This document shows, piece after piece, positions 8,505 through 19,400 of a DNA stretch of 64,000 bases. Origin of the DNA: JABDJX01 sp039942715 (lineage in GTDB: Bacteria > Pseudomonadota > Alphaproteobacteria > Rhodobacterales > Rhodobacteraceae); contig JBDVBY010000001.1 in the NCBI GenBank assembly GCA_039942715.1, forward strand, positions 124,001 to 188,000, read 5' to 3'. The position numbers were made by a program, and so were the translations under genes. The notes beneath the pieces were generated by a model. The model did not search any database. It was not told where the DNA came from and worked only from the letters and a program-made list of their open reading frames with translations. The first letter of the stretch is position 1; each line of letters starts with the position of its first letter.

Positions 8505-8783
8505 ATGAAAATTGAACCTCTCTTGGCGAAAAACACGTTGAAAACGATGATCGTCGCGCCTGCGTTGGCAGGTATGGTTGCAACCGGTGCTTATGCCGGC
8601 GGACTGGCCACTCCTCAGCTGGAAGACGAAGTGATTTCTGCAGAAGATGACGCAGGCCTTCCTGGCTGGGTTGTCCCGGCGATTGCGATCGTGGTTGTAG
8701 GCGCGCTCATTGCATCTTCCAATGACGACGATGACTCGGCGCCAGGCCCATCAATCACATCATTTGGCTCTTTGCCTGACTAA
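8505..8783 (+). CDS. Small secreted or membrane protein in the exopolysaccharide cluster
   Basis: A 92-residue protein with an N-terminal signal-like segment (MIVAPALAGMVATGAYA), an acidic linker (QLEDEVISAEDDAG), one hydrophobic helix (WVVPAIAIVVVGALIASS) and an Asp/Ser/Pro tail. It has no recognisable domain. By position and architecture (small, secreted, between yjbF and glycosyltransferase genes) it may play the part of the small YjbE/GfcA protein of the E. coli operon, but there is no sequence basis for a firm call. GGAG at 8493-8496 precedes the ATG at good spacing. It is 172 bp after yjbF, so it probably has its own promoter. Confidence 0.65.
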   Translation: MKIEPLLAKNTLKTMIVAPALAGMVATGAYAGGLATPQLEDEVISAEDDAGLPGWVVPAIAIVVVGALIASSNDDDDSAPGPSITSFGSLPD

Positions 8784-8787
8784 AGCG

Positions 8788-10221
8788 ATGCCGACCGCGC
8801 TTGGTCGTCACACACACGCCAATTTTATAGAATGGGCCGACCGTTTTTTTGCGGTCGGCAAATACGATGCGGGCGACAAAGTTTTGCGTCAGGCCTGCAG
8901 TCTGCCATCGCAGTCGTTGGATGATACCAACGCATTTGCGCAAAAACTGTTGAGCCGTGGCGGGTACAAAGACCTTTCGCTTTTCCTTGGAAATGTACCC
9001 GTCGCGTTGCGCGATGCGGCGTACTGGCGGTTTGCAGGGGAGGCAGCGTTTCAGCATGGCGATGCGCGCACCGCGCATCATGCCTATGACACCGCGATTG
9101 AATTAGAGCCTGATGCAGTTGAGGCGCATCTGGGGCGTGGTGTTCTTTATATGGCTGAAGGGAATGGCGCGCAGGCGATTGCGGCGTTACGCGACGCTTT
9201 GAACGCCGACCCGACGCATGTGGTTGCAGCGCGCACGCTTGCAAAAGTACGCTTTCTTGTCGGAGAGATCACGAAAGCCCCCGAACTTGATGACGATTGG
9301 GCGTTTGCCTTTGAAACTGGTGACTTGGCAAGAGCGTGGCCGCTTTATCGAGAGCGAAAGTTCTTTAACCGTCCTGCCGTGCTGAAAGACAAACCCGAAC
9401 CTCAGGATTTGAGCGATGTCGCAGGGCGCACCATTTGTCTCTATTCCGAGCAAGGTTTGGGTGACGTGCTTCAGTTTGCCCGGTTTGCCAAAGATGTGGC
9501 GAAGGTTGCGGACAAAGTGATCCTGCGCTGCCCAACGCAATTGCACGCTATTTTGGGAACGCTCGATGCGGATATAGCGATCGAGGGTAAGCTTTCTGAT
9601 CCTGCCGAGATCGAAATGGCATTGCCACTGATGTCGGTCCCCTGCCTTTTGGATGCTGGTGCACAGACCAATCACGCTGGTGAGCCATATCTGAGAGCGC
9701 CGCCCAATCCGCGTTTTTCAACTCCGCCGGACGCGTCGGGCCGGTTGCGGGTCGGGATCGTATGGCAGGGGAGCCGCGCTGCCGTTGACATTGGTCGCTC
9801 TCTGCCGCATGGACCTTTGTCCAAGCTTTTAAGGCACAAGGCAGCGACGTTTTTTAGTTTGCAGGCAGGCGGTGGACTTGATGACATTCAAGGCACCGAA
9901 TTGATCAGACATCTGACGATATATCCCGACCTTGATGCAGGCACGTCCGCGTTTTTGGACTCAGCGGCGCTGATGACGCAGTTGGATCTGGTGGTGTGCA
10001 CGGACACGTCTGTTGCGCATCTTGCCGGAGCGCTTGGGGTGCCGACATTTCTGATGTTAAAACACTGGCCAGACTGGCGTTGGTCGATGGGCAAAAGTTG
10101 GAACTGGTACCAATCGATGACGATGGTACACCAACCAAAGCACGGTGATTGGAATTCCGTTGTTTCAAAGGTTGGCGAGATGATCGAACGGAAAGCTAAT
10201 GAAATGGGAGCGCAGAATTGA
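8788..10221 (+). CDS. TPR protein with glycosyltransferase-9-like domain
   Basis: About 477 residues. Residues ~10-160 form tetratricopeptide-like helical repeats (GEAAFQHGDARTAHHAYDTA, GRGVLYMAEGNGAQAIAALR). From ~200 on there is a heptosyltransferase/GT9-like fold: LYSEQGLGDVLQFARFAK at the start of the N-terminal half, RVGIVWQGS at the start of the second, and the donor-site region LVVCTDTSVAHLAGALGVPTF near the C-terminus. This type is common in alphaproteobacterial surface-glycan clusters. The ATG at 8788, just after the small protein, is preferred over an in-frame start at 8710 that would overlap that gene. The stop overlaps the start of the FkbM gene. Confidence 0.85.
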   Translation: MPTALGRHTHANFIEWADRFFAVGKYDAGDKVLRQACSLPSQSLDDTNAFAQKLLSRGGYKDLSLFLGNVPVALRDAAYWRFAGEAAFQHGDARTAHHAYDTAIELEPDAVEAHLGRGVLYMAEGNGAQAIAALRDALNADPTHVVAARTLAKVRFLVGEITKAPELDDDWAFAFETGDLARAWPLYRERKFFNRPAVLKDKPEPQDLSDVAGRTICLYSEQGLGDVLQFARFAKDVAKVADKVILRCPTQLHAILGTLDADIAIEGKLSDPAEIEMALPLMSVPCLLDAGAQTNHAGEPYLRAPPNPRFSTPPDASGRLRVGIVWQGSRAAVDIGRSLPHGPLSKLLRHKAATFFSLQAGGGLDDIQGTELIRHLTIYPDLDAGTSAFLDSAALMTQLDLVVCTDTSVAHLAGALGVPTFLMLKHWPDWRWSMGKSWNWYQSMTMVHQPKHGDWNSVVSKVGEMIERKANEMGAQN

Positions 10222-11021
10222 CCGAGAAAGAACCGGGCGCGCGATACGTCGATCTTATGGCCGGTATTGACGCTGAAATTGCTGCCTTAAGCAAAGAGCT
10301 TGAATCCGAATTGACGCGAAAGCGCGGTAAATTAAATGCATTGATCTGGCGTTTGCAAAAGGCGAAGGGCGCATTCGCGCATTATTTTTCAGATTCCGGT
10401 CAGGACTATGTCGTTGATAATTTCGTCTTTAAAGGAAAAGAAGCAGGCACCTTTGTCGAAGTGGGGGCTTTTGATGGTGTGCAATCCAGTGCGTGTATGT
10501 ATTTCGAGATGGTGCGCGGCTGGTCCGGGCTTGTGATCGAAGCCAATCCGCAATTGGTAAAAAAAGCGCAGTTGGCCCGCAAATCGGAAGTGATTGAGGC
10601 GGTTGTGTCGGAAGCCGGCGTAGAGACAGAGTTTTTGATGGTCGATACGCAAAGAGAATTCGCTATGTTGGGCGGTATAAAAGACACCTTGCCGAAAGCC
10701 ACTGTGAAGGCGTTGGCTGATGGTGCTTTGGAGGCTCATTATATGACGGTTAAAACGCGTAGGCTTGGGGATATATTAGAGGCGAAAAAACTCTCGCAGA
10801 TTGACCTTTTGACTCTTGATATCCAAGGGGCAGAGCTGGGCGTCTTACAGTCAATTCCATTCGATAAGTTTGATATCACAGCGATCTGCGTCAAAAATCA
10901 GAACAGTGATGATAGTATCGCCGAGGTACTTTATCCGCAGGGATATGTTCTGGCGGACTATCTTGGGTTCGACGAACTCTATGTAAAAGAAGCCGTGCAA
11001 ATAGAAAATATGGGCGGCTGA
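10218..11021 (+). CDS. FkbM-family methyltransferase
   Basis: A 267-residue protein. Residues ~1-45 are a charged helix, possibly a coiled coil (IDAEIAALSKELESELTRKR). The FkbM methyltransferase core follows: GTFVEVGAFDGVQSSACMYFE as SAM motif I, GWSGLVIEANPQL with the acidic ribose ligand, TRRLGDILEAKKLSQIDLLTLDIQGAELGVLQS as the later part. FkbM enzymes O-methylate sugars or other small metabolites, and here a glycan is the likely substrate. The start is a TTG at 10218-10220 with GGGAG seven bases before it, overlapping the previous stop as TTGA; an ATG start is not available near the N-terminus. Confidence 0.85.
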   Translation: MTEKEPGARYVDLMAGIDAEIAALSKELESELTRKRGKLNALIWRLQKAKGAFAHYFSDSGQDYVVDNFVFKGKEAGTFVEVGAFDGVQSSACMYFEMVRGWSGLVIEANPQLVKKAQLARKSEVIEAVVSEAGVETEFLMVDTQREFAMLGGIKDTLPKATVKALADGALEAHYMTVKTRRLGDILEAKKLSQIDLLTLDIQGAELGVLQSIPFDKFDITAICVKNQNSDDSIAEVLYPQGYVLADYLGFDELYVKEAVQIENMGG

Positions 11022-11025
11022 TCAC

Positions 11026-11952
11026 GTGGGCACGCCTGTCTTTACTGTGATGGTTTGTACCTACGACAGACCACAGGATTTGGAAAAATGCCTGAGCAGT
11101 CTTGAGGGTCAGTTCTTTCGCGATTTCGAAATTGTGGTGGTTCAAGGCCCACCTTACAAACGCGATGTCAGTGAAACGAACGCGGTTCTGGAACGCTACA
11201 AAGACAAGATCCGCTGGCTTCACATAGACGAGAATAACATCGCCAAAGCGCGCAATATCGCCCTAGATGCTGCACATGGGCGCTATACGGCGATGATCGA
11301 CGATGATGCAATTGCGATGCCCAATTGGCTTTTGTCCTATCAACAAGCGTTTGAACGGCGTCCCGATATTTCGGGATTTGGTGGGTTCGCGCGCAACCCT
11401 AATGGTACCATTGCCTCGCAAGTTGTTGTCTGTGATCGCCACGCGTCGGTTTATCATTACGCCACCGAGCAAGCCGCCGACATCACACAGCGACCCGGTG
11501 TGGCAAGAGGGTTTAGTCTGACCGGTTACAACGCGTGTTTTGTCACCGAAGCGGCGCGCGATGTTGGTGGATTTGATGATGTGTTCGCCTACATGTTCGA
11601 GGAAACCGATCTGTGTTTTAGGCTGGTGGATGCTGGGTATCTTCTTGGTTTTCAACCGAATTGCTGGGTCACGCATGCAAGTTCAGAGAGCATCGATCGC
11701 TTGGTCAAAGGCGGGCCGCGCACGTACACGCGCATTTTTACCAGCCTTGCCTATTTCTGTCACAAGCATAGTCCGCACGATGCAGACGCCTATTCAGACG
11801 CCTTTGCAGATGCCAGGCGTGCGGACATTAAAGCGGCGGTGCAGGGTGGAAAAATCAACAAAGAGCGTGGTGAAAATCTGCTGGCCGATATCGCGTTTGG
11901 TTTGCGCGAAGGGCGCGCCAAAGCCGCGACGCTCAACCACGTGAAGCGCTGA
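11026..11952 (+). CDS. Family 2 glycosyltransferase
   Basis: A 308-residue GT-A type enzyme: VFTVMVCTYDRPQDLEKCLSSL at the N-terminus, NNIAKARNIALDAAHGRY, and the acidic metal/nucleotide-sugar site as IDDDAIAMPNWL. The acceptor region is GFDDVFAYMFEETDLCFRLVDAGY. There is no transmembrane helix, so it probably acts at the cytoplasmic face on a lipid-linked or secreted glycan. It starts with GTG, 4 bp after the FkbM gene, closing the TPR/GT9-FkbM-GT2 run. Donor and acceptor cannot be read from the sequence. Confidence 0.88.
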   Translation: MGTPVFTVMVCTYDRPQDLEKCLSSLEGQFFRDFEIVVVQGPPYKRDVSETNAVLERYKDKIRWLHIDENNIAKARNIALDAAHGRYTAMIDDDAIAMPNWLLSYQQAFERRPDISGFGGFARNPNGTIASQVVVCDRHASVYHYATEQAADITQRPGVARGFSLTGYNACFVTEAARDVGGFDDVFAYMFEETDLCFRLVDAGYLLGFQPNCWVTHASSESIDRLVKGGPRTYTRIFTSLAYFCHKHSPHDADAYSDAFADARRADIKAAVQGGKINKERGENLLADIAFGLREGRAKAATLNHVKR

Positions 11953-12088
11953 ATTTTCATGCCGTAATACTGCTGATCTCAAACGTTCCTGATACAAATG
12001 TGATTGGGAAGAGATACGCAGAAAGGGCAGGGTTGGGCGCAACTCTTCTTGGTCAAAGAAGGATTGGTCAATTCTGAAAGGCACATCA

Positions 12089-13474
12089 ATGGCATTGGTT
12101 CGCAAAAAAATCTTCCACACTCTTGGCGCTGTATGCGTGTGTGCCGCTTCATTGCTTGGCCCAACGATGAGCGCGGCCCAAAGCGGTGAACCGTTGCCTG
12201 ACTATGTGGTGGAGCAGTTTGGTCAACCGCCGGCAGTGCCCGAAGGTCCACTGTCGCCACAGATGCAATTTGCTGTGCGCGTGGCCTTTGTGGATAGCAT
12301 TCTTTTGTCTACTTGGGATGAAAACCAAACGCTTGCTTTGGCAGAAATTGCAAAATCCGAAGACCCTCGCTTGGCATGGATTATCAGTGATATGCTACGC
12401 TTTGTTCCGTCGCGCGATCTTCATAATATTTTGTCAGACGCCGCGTCACAGCTTTTGAAGAAAGAGTTTAATTTCAACAACAACTGGGGCGCCGTGACGG
12501 ATCATCTTTTGGCGTGGGATATTCCTGCTCCCCCCGATTATCTAAAAGTGAAACGCACGATTTTTACTGGTGTCGTGCCAGGCTGGGATAAGATTTTTAC
12601 CGAAGGCACGATTGATTGGCGGCTTGTCTCTTGGGGTGGCGTTCTGATTGATGATCGCCCACTTGATACAACCGACGATGGGTGCAATTGCATTCCTGCC
12701 GCTGACAATCCCGAAGTTGCCAGCGCGCAAGACACGACTTGGCTCAAAGACGATGACATTATTTTTGGCATTAGCCTGAACGGAGAGGCCCGTGCATATC
12801 CGCGCCGCATTATGGAAGTGCGCGAAATGGTGAATGACACTTTGGGCGGACGCGATTTGGGTATTCCTTACTGTACGCTTTGCGGTGCGGCGCAGGCCTA
12901 TTTCACCGATGAATTGCCCGAAGGAATTGAGCGTCCAATTCTGCGTACATCAGGGCTTTTAAGTCGCTCCAACAAAGTGATGTATGACCTGAATACTTAT
13001 TCTGTTTTTGATACGTTCTTGGGCCATGCTGTGACCGGGCCGTTGGCGGAAAAGAAACTTAAGCTGGAGCAGGCGGCGGTGATTACCACGACTTGGGGCG
13101 CGTGGAAGGAAGAGCACCCAGAGACAACCGCTTTGCTTGAACGCTACGCATTAGGGAGGGATCCCGATTTTCGCAATGGTCGCGATGCCAACGGACCGAT
13201 TTTCCCTGTCGGCGATGTCGATCCGCGTCTGTCTGTGCATGAGGATGTGATTGGCGCTGTGACGGGCTCTGGCACTCCGATCGCTTTTCAGCGCAGCACA
13301 GCTTTCGTAGCGTTGTCTCGCGGCGATACCGTGGAGTTTGAGGACCTGCGTTTGGTTTTAGAGGCCGGCGGGATCAAGGCTCAGAACAAAGACGGCACCG
13401 ACGTTGGAAGCCACGAAGCATTTTGGTTCGCCTGGTCGCAGTTTCACCCGGAAACAGAGTTGTGGTCTCAGTAG
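12089..13474 (+). CDS. DUF3179 domain-containing exported protein
   Basis: A 461-residue protein with a signal peptide (residues 1-30, ending SAAQ). The first ~130 residues after it are helical, without a known domain. From ~170 on comes DUF3179: DDIIFGISLNGEARAYPRRIM, then MVNDTLGGRDLGIPYCTLCGAAQAYF, with the family's Tyr-Cys-x-x-Cys-like segment, and GLLSRSNKVMYDLNTYSVFD. The role of DUF3179 is not known to me; the conserved Cys pair suggests a redox or metal role. It converges on the megasynthase gene, 19 bp between the two stops. Confidence 0.85.
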   Translation: MALVRKKIFHTLGAVCVCAASLLGPTMSAAQSGEPLPDYVVEQFGQPPAVPEGPLSPQMQFAVRVAFVDSILLSTWDENQTLALAEIAKSEDPRLAWIISDMLRFVPSRDLHNILSDAASQLLKKEFNFNNNWGAVTDHLLAWDIPAPPDYLKVKRTIFTGVVPGWDKIFTEGTIDWRLVSWGGVLIDDRPLDTTDDGCNCIPAADNPEVASAQDTTWLKDDDIIFGISLNGEARAYPRRIMEVREMVNDTLGGRDLGIPYCTLCGAAQAYFTDELPEGIERPILRTSGLLSRSNKVMYDLNTYSVFDTFLGHAVTGPLAEKKLKLEQAAVITTTWGAWKEEHPETTALLERYALGRDPDFRNGRDANGPIFPVGDVDPRLSVHEDVIGAVTGSGTPIAFQRSTAFVALSRGDTVEFEDLRLVLEAGGIKAQNKDGTDVGSHEAFWFAWSQFHPETELWSQ

Positions 13475-13493
13475 GGAAGACACGCTTCTAAGG

Positions 13494-16400
13494 TCAAAGC
13501 CGCGCTAGGGTCTTGCACGAAAGAGTTGCTCTTGTACGTGTATTGGGTGACGCTCGGGACAAAAGATTTTGTGCTATTTGATCTGCAATTTTGGGCGTTC
13601 GCAAACTAGTGTGTCCTCCGCTTATTGGTACAATTCTGAAGGTATCTCCGCAGGCTTTGCGCCATTTAGTAATTTGCTCTTCATCAATCGTTCCACATTC
13701 AGTCTTGAAGAATATTGGGGTGTCTATCGCAATAGGTGTGGGTGCCCATCGCGCCAAACCCGCACGAAAGTGTAATTGCGCAAAACTCTTTCGCTGATTA
13801 TCTCTTCCGCGCAAACGCCGCGAAATATCTTTTTGCCACTCACACAAGTATTTCACAGGCACCGGCCAACCATTTCCGTCCGATGTTGCATCGGAGTCAA
13901 TTATGGCAAGGCAACCGATATCAAACCCCCAGTCCTGCAGGAATTTAGCCGTTTCAAATGCAACAACGCCTGCGGCGGAAAAGCCAACAAGATTGATCTT
14001 GTTACTGTGTGTTTGATTGCGAATTATTTTAGCAGCCTCATTTGCTAAATCGACAAGGCTTACAGAAGCGTTCCAAGGTTTTGATGAAAGTATGTCAGGT
14101 CGTATGCCAACGAGATTAGCCAAACCTTTTAATGCTTCACCTAACGCGACGTAGTCACTCAGATGACCATTCAAGGCTGGTAGCGCAAAAAAAGTTTCGC
14201 CGGACATCGGAGTATTGAGTTGAATGCTAAAGGTGTGTCGAGAGCTATTTTGCCACTTAGCAATACAGCGCGTCAAACTCTCGACATTCGCGCCCTCCAT
14301 GAAAAGAGTTTCAAAAGGTAAATCTACCCCGGTGTCTTTTTCAAGTTGTTGAGACAGCCTCAGAGCCTTGAGTGAGTTGCCTCCCATGTCAAAGAAGTCG
14401 CTCTTTCTATCGATCGCTTCTAGGCCCAATATGCGATTAAAAGCCTTATGAACAATTGGTTCAAGCTGCTTTGCCGCTTGTGCATTTCTTACCGTTTCGC
14501 CTAAAGTATCGTACGTTTTTGTTTCGGTGATCTGAACTGAACTTGGACCAGCCGCATTTTTTCCAAGGCCGTCCAACACGTATCCTATTTCGTTTTGTAA
14601 CGCTCTATCGAGCTTAGGAACCGCATGTCCTTCGTCATGCTGCAGAAGGTGGGTCTTGCTGCAATATCGCGCTATCTCCAGTTGCTGCGCAAACGAATGC
14701 AGTTCATCTTGTGCGGATACAAATTGGATTGACTGGCAGGGCACTGGCCAATCGGCGTCAGAAAATTGACTGGCAAGGCGCGACACTGGGCTAGGTGACA
14801 TGCACAACAAAAGTTTCAGTTCTGGACGCCTTGAAGCGACAATTGACGCCACAAGGGCGCCATCACAAATGCCGCCTATTGCGTTTATTGTTCCATGGCC
14901 TTCCAAGGTATCTAAAACATTTGAAATGCTTTGCTCTAATAATTCCGGATCCGATACACCCCAGCTTTTATATTCTGATTTTTCGTAAAGTCCGGCATCT
15001 AGGGCAGCAGTATGAAATTCTGGCGCGGGCTTACGCGCATGTGGCGCATTGACACAAACAAAGTCCAGTTTGTCTTTTAATCGCCCGGACCACTGCGTTG
15101 CTTGCAAACTCATTTCCATTAACTCAGCGTCTGCAGCCTCGCCATGAAGAAAAAGCATGCGGAGTGTGCTGCCATTGGGTTGGGTTATTTTACGAGGCGC
15201 ACTCATCGTTTTGATGTCGCGCGATACGGAGATTCCGCCAGATTTCGAATTCTCGATCCAAGCGAAAAGAGCCCGTGGCGTGGGATGATCGCTAATGGCC
15301 CAAGTTGGCAGATCAACCTGAAAATAGTCATTCAAAGCGTTGGAAAGATGGACCGCCGCAAGTGAATTTACGCCAGCGTCGTCTAAGCGCGTATCGGGTC
15401 CAATTTCGGTCTGCGATTTCACTTGGCCTTGGATCACCGCGACAACCTGATCAAGTGTCACACTATGCGTGGTGACTTGGCTTCTTTGGCACTCGGTGGT
15501 GTTTTCGGTGCATAATTTTGGGGATGTTTCGTGGGCAAGCCATGAGTAGGTTTGTAGCGTGCCGAGTTTGGTTGCGGAATGATGTGCGTTGAATTGCTCG
15601 GCGAACTGCGCGCGTTTGAGTTTGCCCGTTTCTGTTTGCGGAAACTTCGACAAAAGCACAAAACTTACAGGTACCATTGCGGGAGAGAGATGCTTTTCAG
15701 CCCACGCATGGACGCGCGTAACGTCCAGGTCTGCGTCTGCTCCGACGATCGCAATCGCGACGCATTCGCCCAGGTCGCTATGGGGGCGTGCAAAGGCCAT
15801 AATTTGAACGTGCGCCGCTTGATCCGCGAAAACGGGACAATTGCGCAAGACGGCTTCAACATCTGCGGGCGCAATTGTCTCACCGCCAACGTTGATAACA
15901 TCTTTTATCCGTCCTTTGATGCTTAGCCATTTGGAACCGTCGGCGGCGAATGCGCCGAGATCACCTGTGCGGAAATACCCGCGCGCCGTGAACGTGCTTG
16001 ACGGCGTGTGCTCGGCTCCATCATAGCTCTCAATAACCGTTGCACCTTTGACGGTGATCTCTCCGACGATGCCATCGGCGACAGATAAGAAAGAGCCGTG
16101 GTCGGTGTCGATAATCTCAACCGAAACGTCAGGCAGCACCTGTCCGACACTGCCCGGACATTTAAGGTGATACGTTGAGCAGGGCGATGCGATGGGCATC
16201 GCTTCCGTCATCCCATACGTCGGAAGGACTGCGACGGTGTCACCGAACAACGCAGACAACTCCTTTGCTGTGTCGTGCGACAATTCCGAGCCTGCACTTC
16301 GCAATAGGCGCAATCGAGGCCATGGCCTTGTCGCTTTCAATTCGGGGTGCGATTTTGCGTACTCGGTCAGCAACGCCCACATTGAGGGGACCAAAAAGCT

Positions 16401-19400
16401 CCACGTTGCGCCAGTTGGGCCAGAAAGAGCTGTGATATAGAGCTTGGGGTCAAAGCTGCGTTCAAAACGCATGCTGCCCGATGACAAAAGGGGCGCAACT
16501 AGATTACACGCGATCCCAGCAATATGGTGAAGTGGGAGCATGGATACTCCTTGATCAGCGGGAGATAGATCGAGTGATTTTGCGATCATTGTTCCTGAGC
16601 GCATGAGTCTGGACAGAGTGAATGCCACGCGTTTCGGATCACCCGTTGAGCCAGAGCTCTGCAGCAGTAGAACATCATCATCTAGACCATTCTTTGCAGT
16701 CGAGCGCGCGGCAGGTCCAACAGGTGCTTCGGGTGGAAGTTCGGCAAGTGCGAAAAAGCTATTCGGTGCAAGTTCAACGAGTGTTAGGCCACAATTGTCG
16801 CGCGCAATGTCTTGCGCCTTCTTTGCCTCGTCGCTTCCCCCAACGACAACCAGCGTCTTAATGGCGCAATTTTCGACTTGGGCCGCAATTAAACTCGCCG
16901 GCAGAGTGCTGCCAATTGGGACGGCGATGTACCGGTTCATTGTCGCAAGCAGCAGGGCGCCAAGCTGCGCGCCGTTGGCGACAAGCAAACCAACGCGCTC
17001 ACCATGCGACGTTCCAAACCGCGCAAGATCGAATCCAGACACATAGGCGTGCAACGCTTTAAACGTCACATTTTCCTCAACGGCCCACAGAGCTTTTGAT
17101 GTTTTCGGTATAAAGTCTTCTAAATGCGGGGTTTTCGCGCCAACTTCATTTATCAGAACTTCAGCCTGCGCAATAGGATCTGAAATATAAGGACCGGTAA
17201 CATCTGCGGTCTTAAGGGCGACGCCGTCAGGGTCTTGCCACAGGGATTTCACCAACTTGTTTGCCCATGGTGTGTAAAACGATCGCGGCTGCAGCATGTG
17301 TGGGAACGTCGTAATCTCGCCCATAAGGGCGCCGTGGTTTTTGTCGGAGTACCAATCCAAGCGCACAAAAATGTCCATGTCGCTTGCTAGACGGTGCGAG
17401 TGGTTAAGGATGTCGGGCAAACATTTAGGCTTGCGGGCATCGATCTCCCTCTGATCGATGCAGACCAGCGCCTTGTGTGTCTGCCAGCATGTGGCAGGAT
17501 CCCACGCAGGCTCGGGCAAGAGTTTGAAATCCGCATCGACGAAAGCAACCCAATTTACATCGTCTTTTTTGAAATGAAGTTGAAGCCACAAAAAGGTCTT
17601 TCCAATCATAAAGACCTTATAGTCCGTGGGGATCGCAAAGCCTTTTTCGTCTAGGACAAGTTCTTCAATGAGGAACGAAGAGAAATTAAATGGAAAGGCA
17701 TTGCCTGCATGAATGCAATGACCCTGCTCGGCCATGTCATGCAATTTTGCGGCCACGGATTTGGCGTCGAAAGGAATACCATCCTGCGATAAATTTAGGT
17801 TGTCTCTGACCAACGTAACGCCAAACGAATGACCGGCTCCTACCGGTTTTATAGCGAAGTGCGGCGGTAACGAAGGGGCAAGCTTAATCAGATTTTTTCT
17901 CAAATTCTCCTTTGGAATAACATGGAGCATCTTGGGCAATGGTATTCCGCGCTCCTCCAAAAAGCGCCGTTCTTTGAGTTTATCCAATTGGGTGAATGGA
18001 AACGGATTAGCGACGGTTCCGACAAAGCGATTGGAGGCATCGCGGCACAGTTCGTGCTGTGCATTGTGCGCAAACCAGCGTTGTTGGCGTGCAATCAACT
18101 TATCGTAGATGAAGGCATCTGCTTTGTATTCATTCGACATCATCGCAGAGGCTTGACGAATTTGATCCACTGCAAAGCGTGCATGCTCAACGATACGCTC
18201 AACAGTCTCAAGTATCCGCAGTTCGCCCGCTGTCTGCACTGGTTCCGCCAAAATCGCGTGCAGCACGTCGGCCAGACATTGCGACGCAAGGCCTGCCAGT
18301 TCGCGGTCTTCGGCAAATGCACGGATTGTCATTTCTTGGGCGCTGTCGTTGGCGTCCGCATTGCCCTCGCTAAGTGGAAGCGCAACACGCAACAAAAGGC
18401 CCCAGCGTGTCTTTTGCACCCGATCAACGCTATGTTCCTGAATATTAAGCGGTGCATTTTCGGATGGGCTGCTTGGCGCAGCGCGAACAATATTGATGTG
18501 GGGTACGCGTTCGAAAAGTGTGGCTTCGCTTGCGTCTAACCAACCTCCTCGGGGCAAATCTGCGATGCATCGGTGCGCGGCGACAAAGCTCTTTTGCGTC
18601 TTTTTGCACAGCGATGCCAGCGTTTCATCACCGCTCAAGCTGACGGCCACTGGCACAGAAGTATCCATGCATCCAACCAAGTGTTTCAGCGTTGTGTGGC
18701 GTTCGCGGTTTGAAACCACTTGGCAAAGCAATAGGTCCTCTTCGCCGCGCAGAGATTTGTCATCGCCGGTAAGTTGCGGCAAAAGGGCCGAATATACGGC
18801 ATGGATAAAGAGCGGCAGCGTTGTCTCTAGTTCGCTCGCGTGCGCTTCTAACGCCTTTACCTGCGCATATGAAAAGTGGGCTTTCGTTGGGCTGTCTGCG
18901 GAACCAGTCGATAAGTTTTCGCAAAGACGCAACTTTTGGCGGTTAGCCGACACATCAGTGCCGCCAAGGAGTGCACGTAAAGCTTGGCAGTGTTGGCCTT
19001 CAGCTTGATCCAGTTTATCGGTCTGCCATCTGGCCACATCGGAAAAAGCGACGACTTGCGATTGATCGAACTCAAGCGCGCCCCGCGAAAGTATATCCCT
19101 GAATTGCCGCTCTAAGTTTTGCATGCTGATGCGATCCGCAAAGACGTGATGCATCGTAATACAAAGCCAATGTCGCCCATTATTGTTTGGAGATGAAAGA
19201 ACAAGAGCACGAGTGGATGGCGAAAACGGCGTGCACTCTTCTCCCTCAAAAGCTTCGATCAGGCGCATCGCGTCCCGTTTCGCGTCCGGAGCATCGCGAA
19301 CGTGAACTGGAATCTGAAAATCAGGAACGCGGCGTTGTCTGACTTTGGCTCCATCGTCTTGCGATTTGACCAACACCATGCGCATTGCATCGTTGGCATC

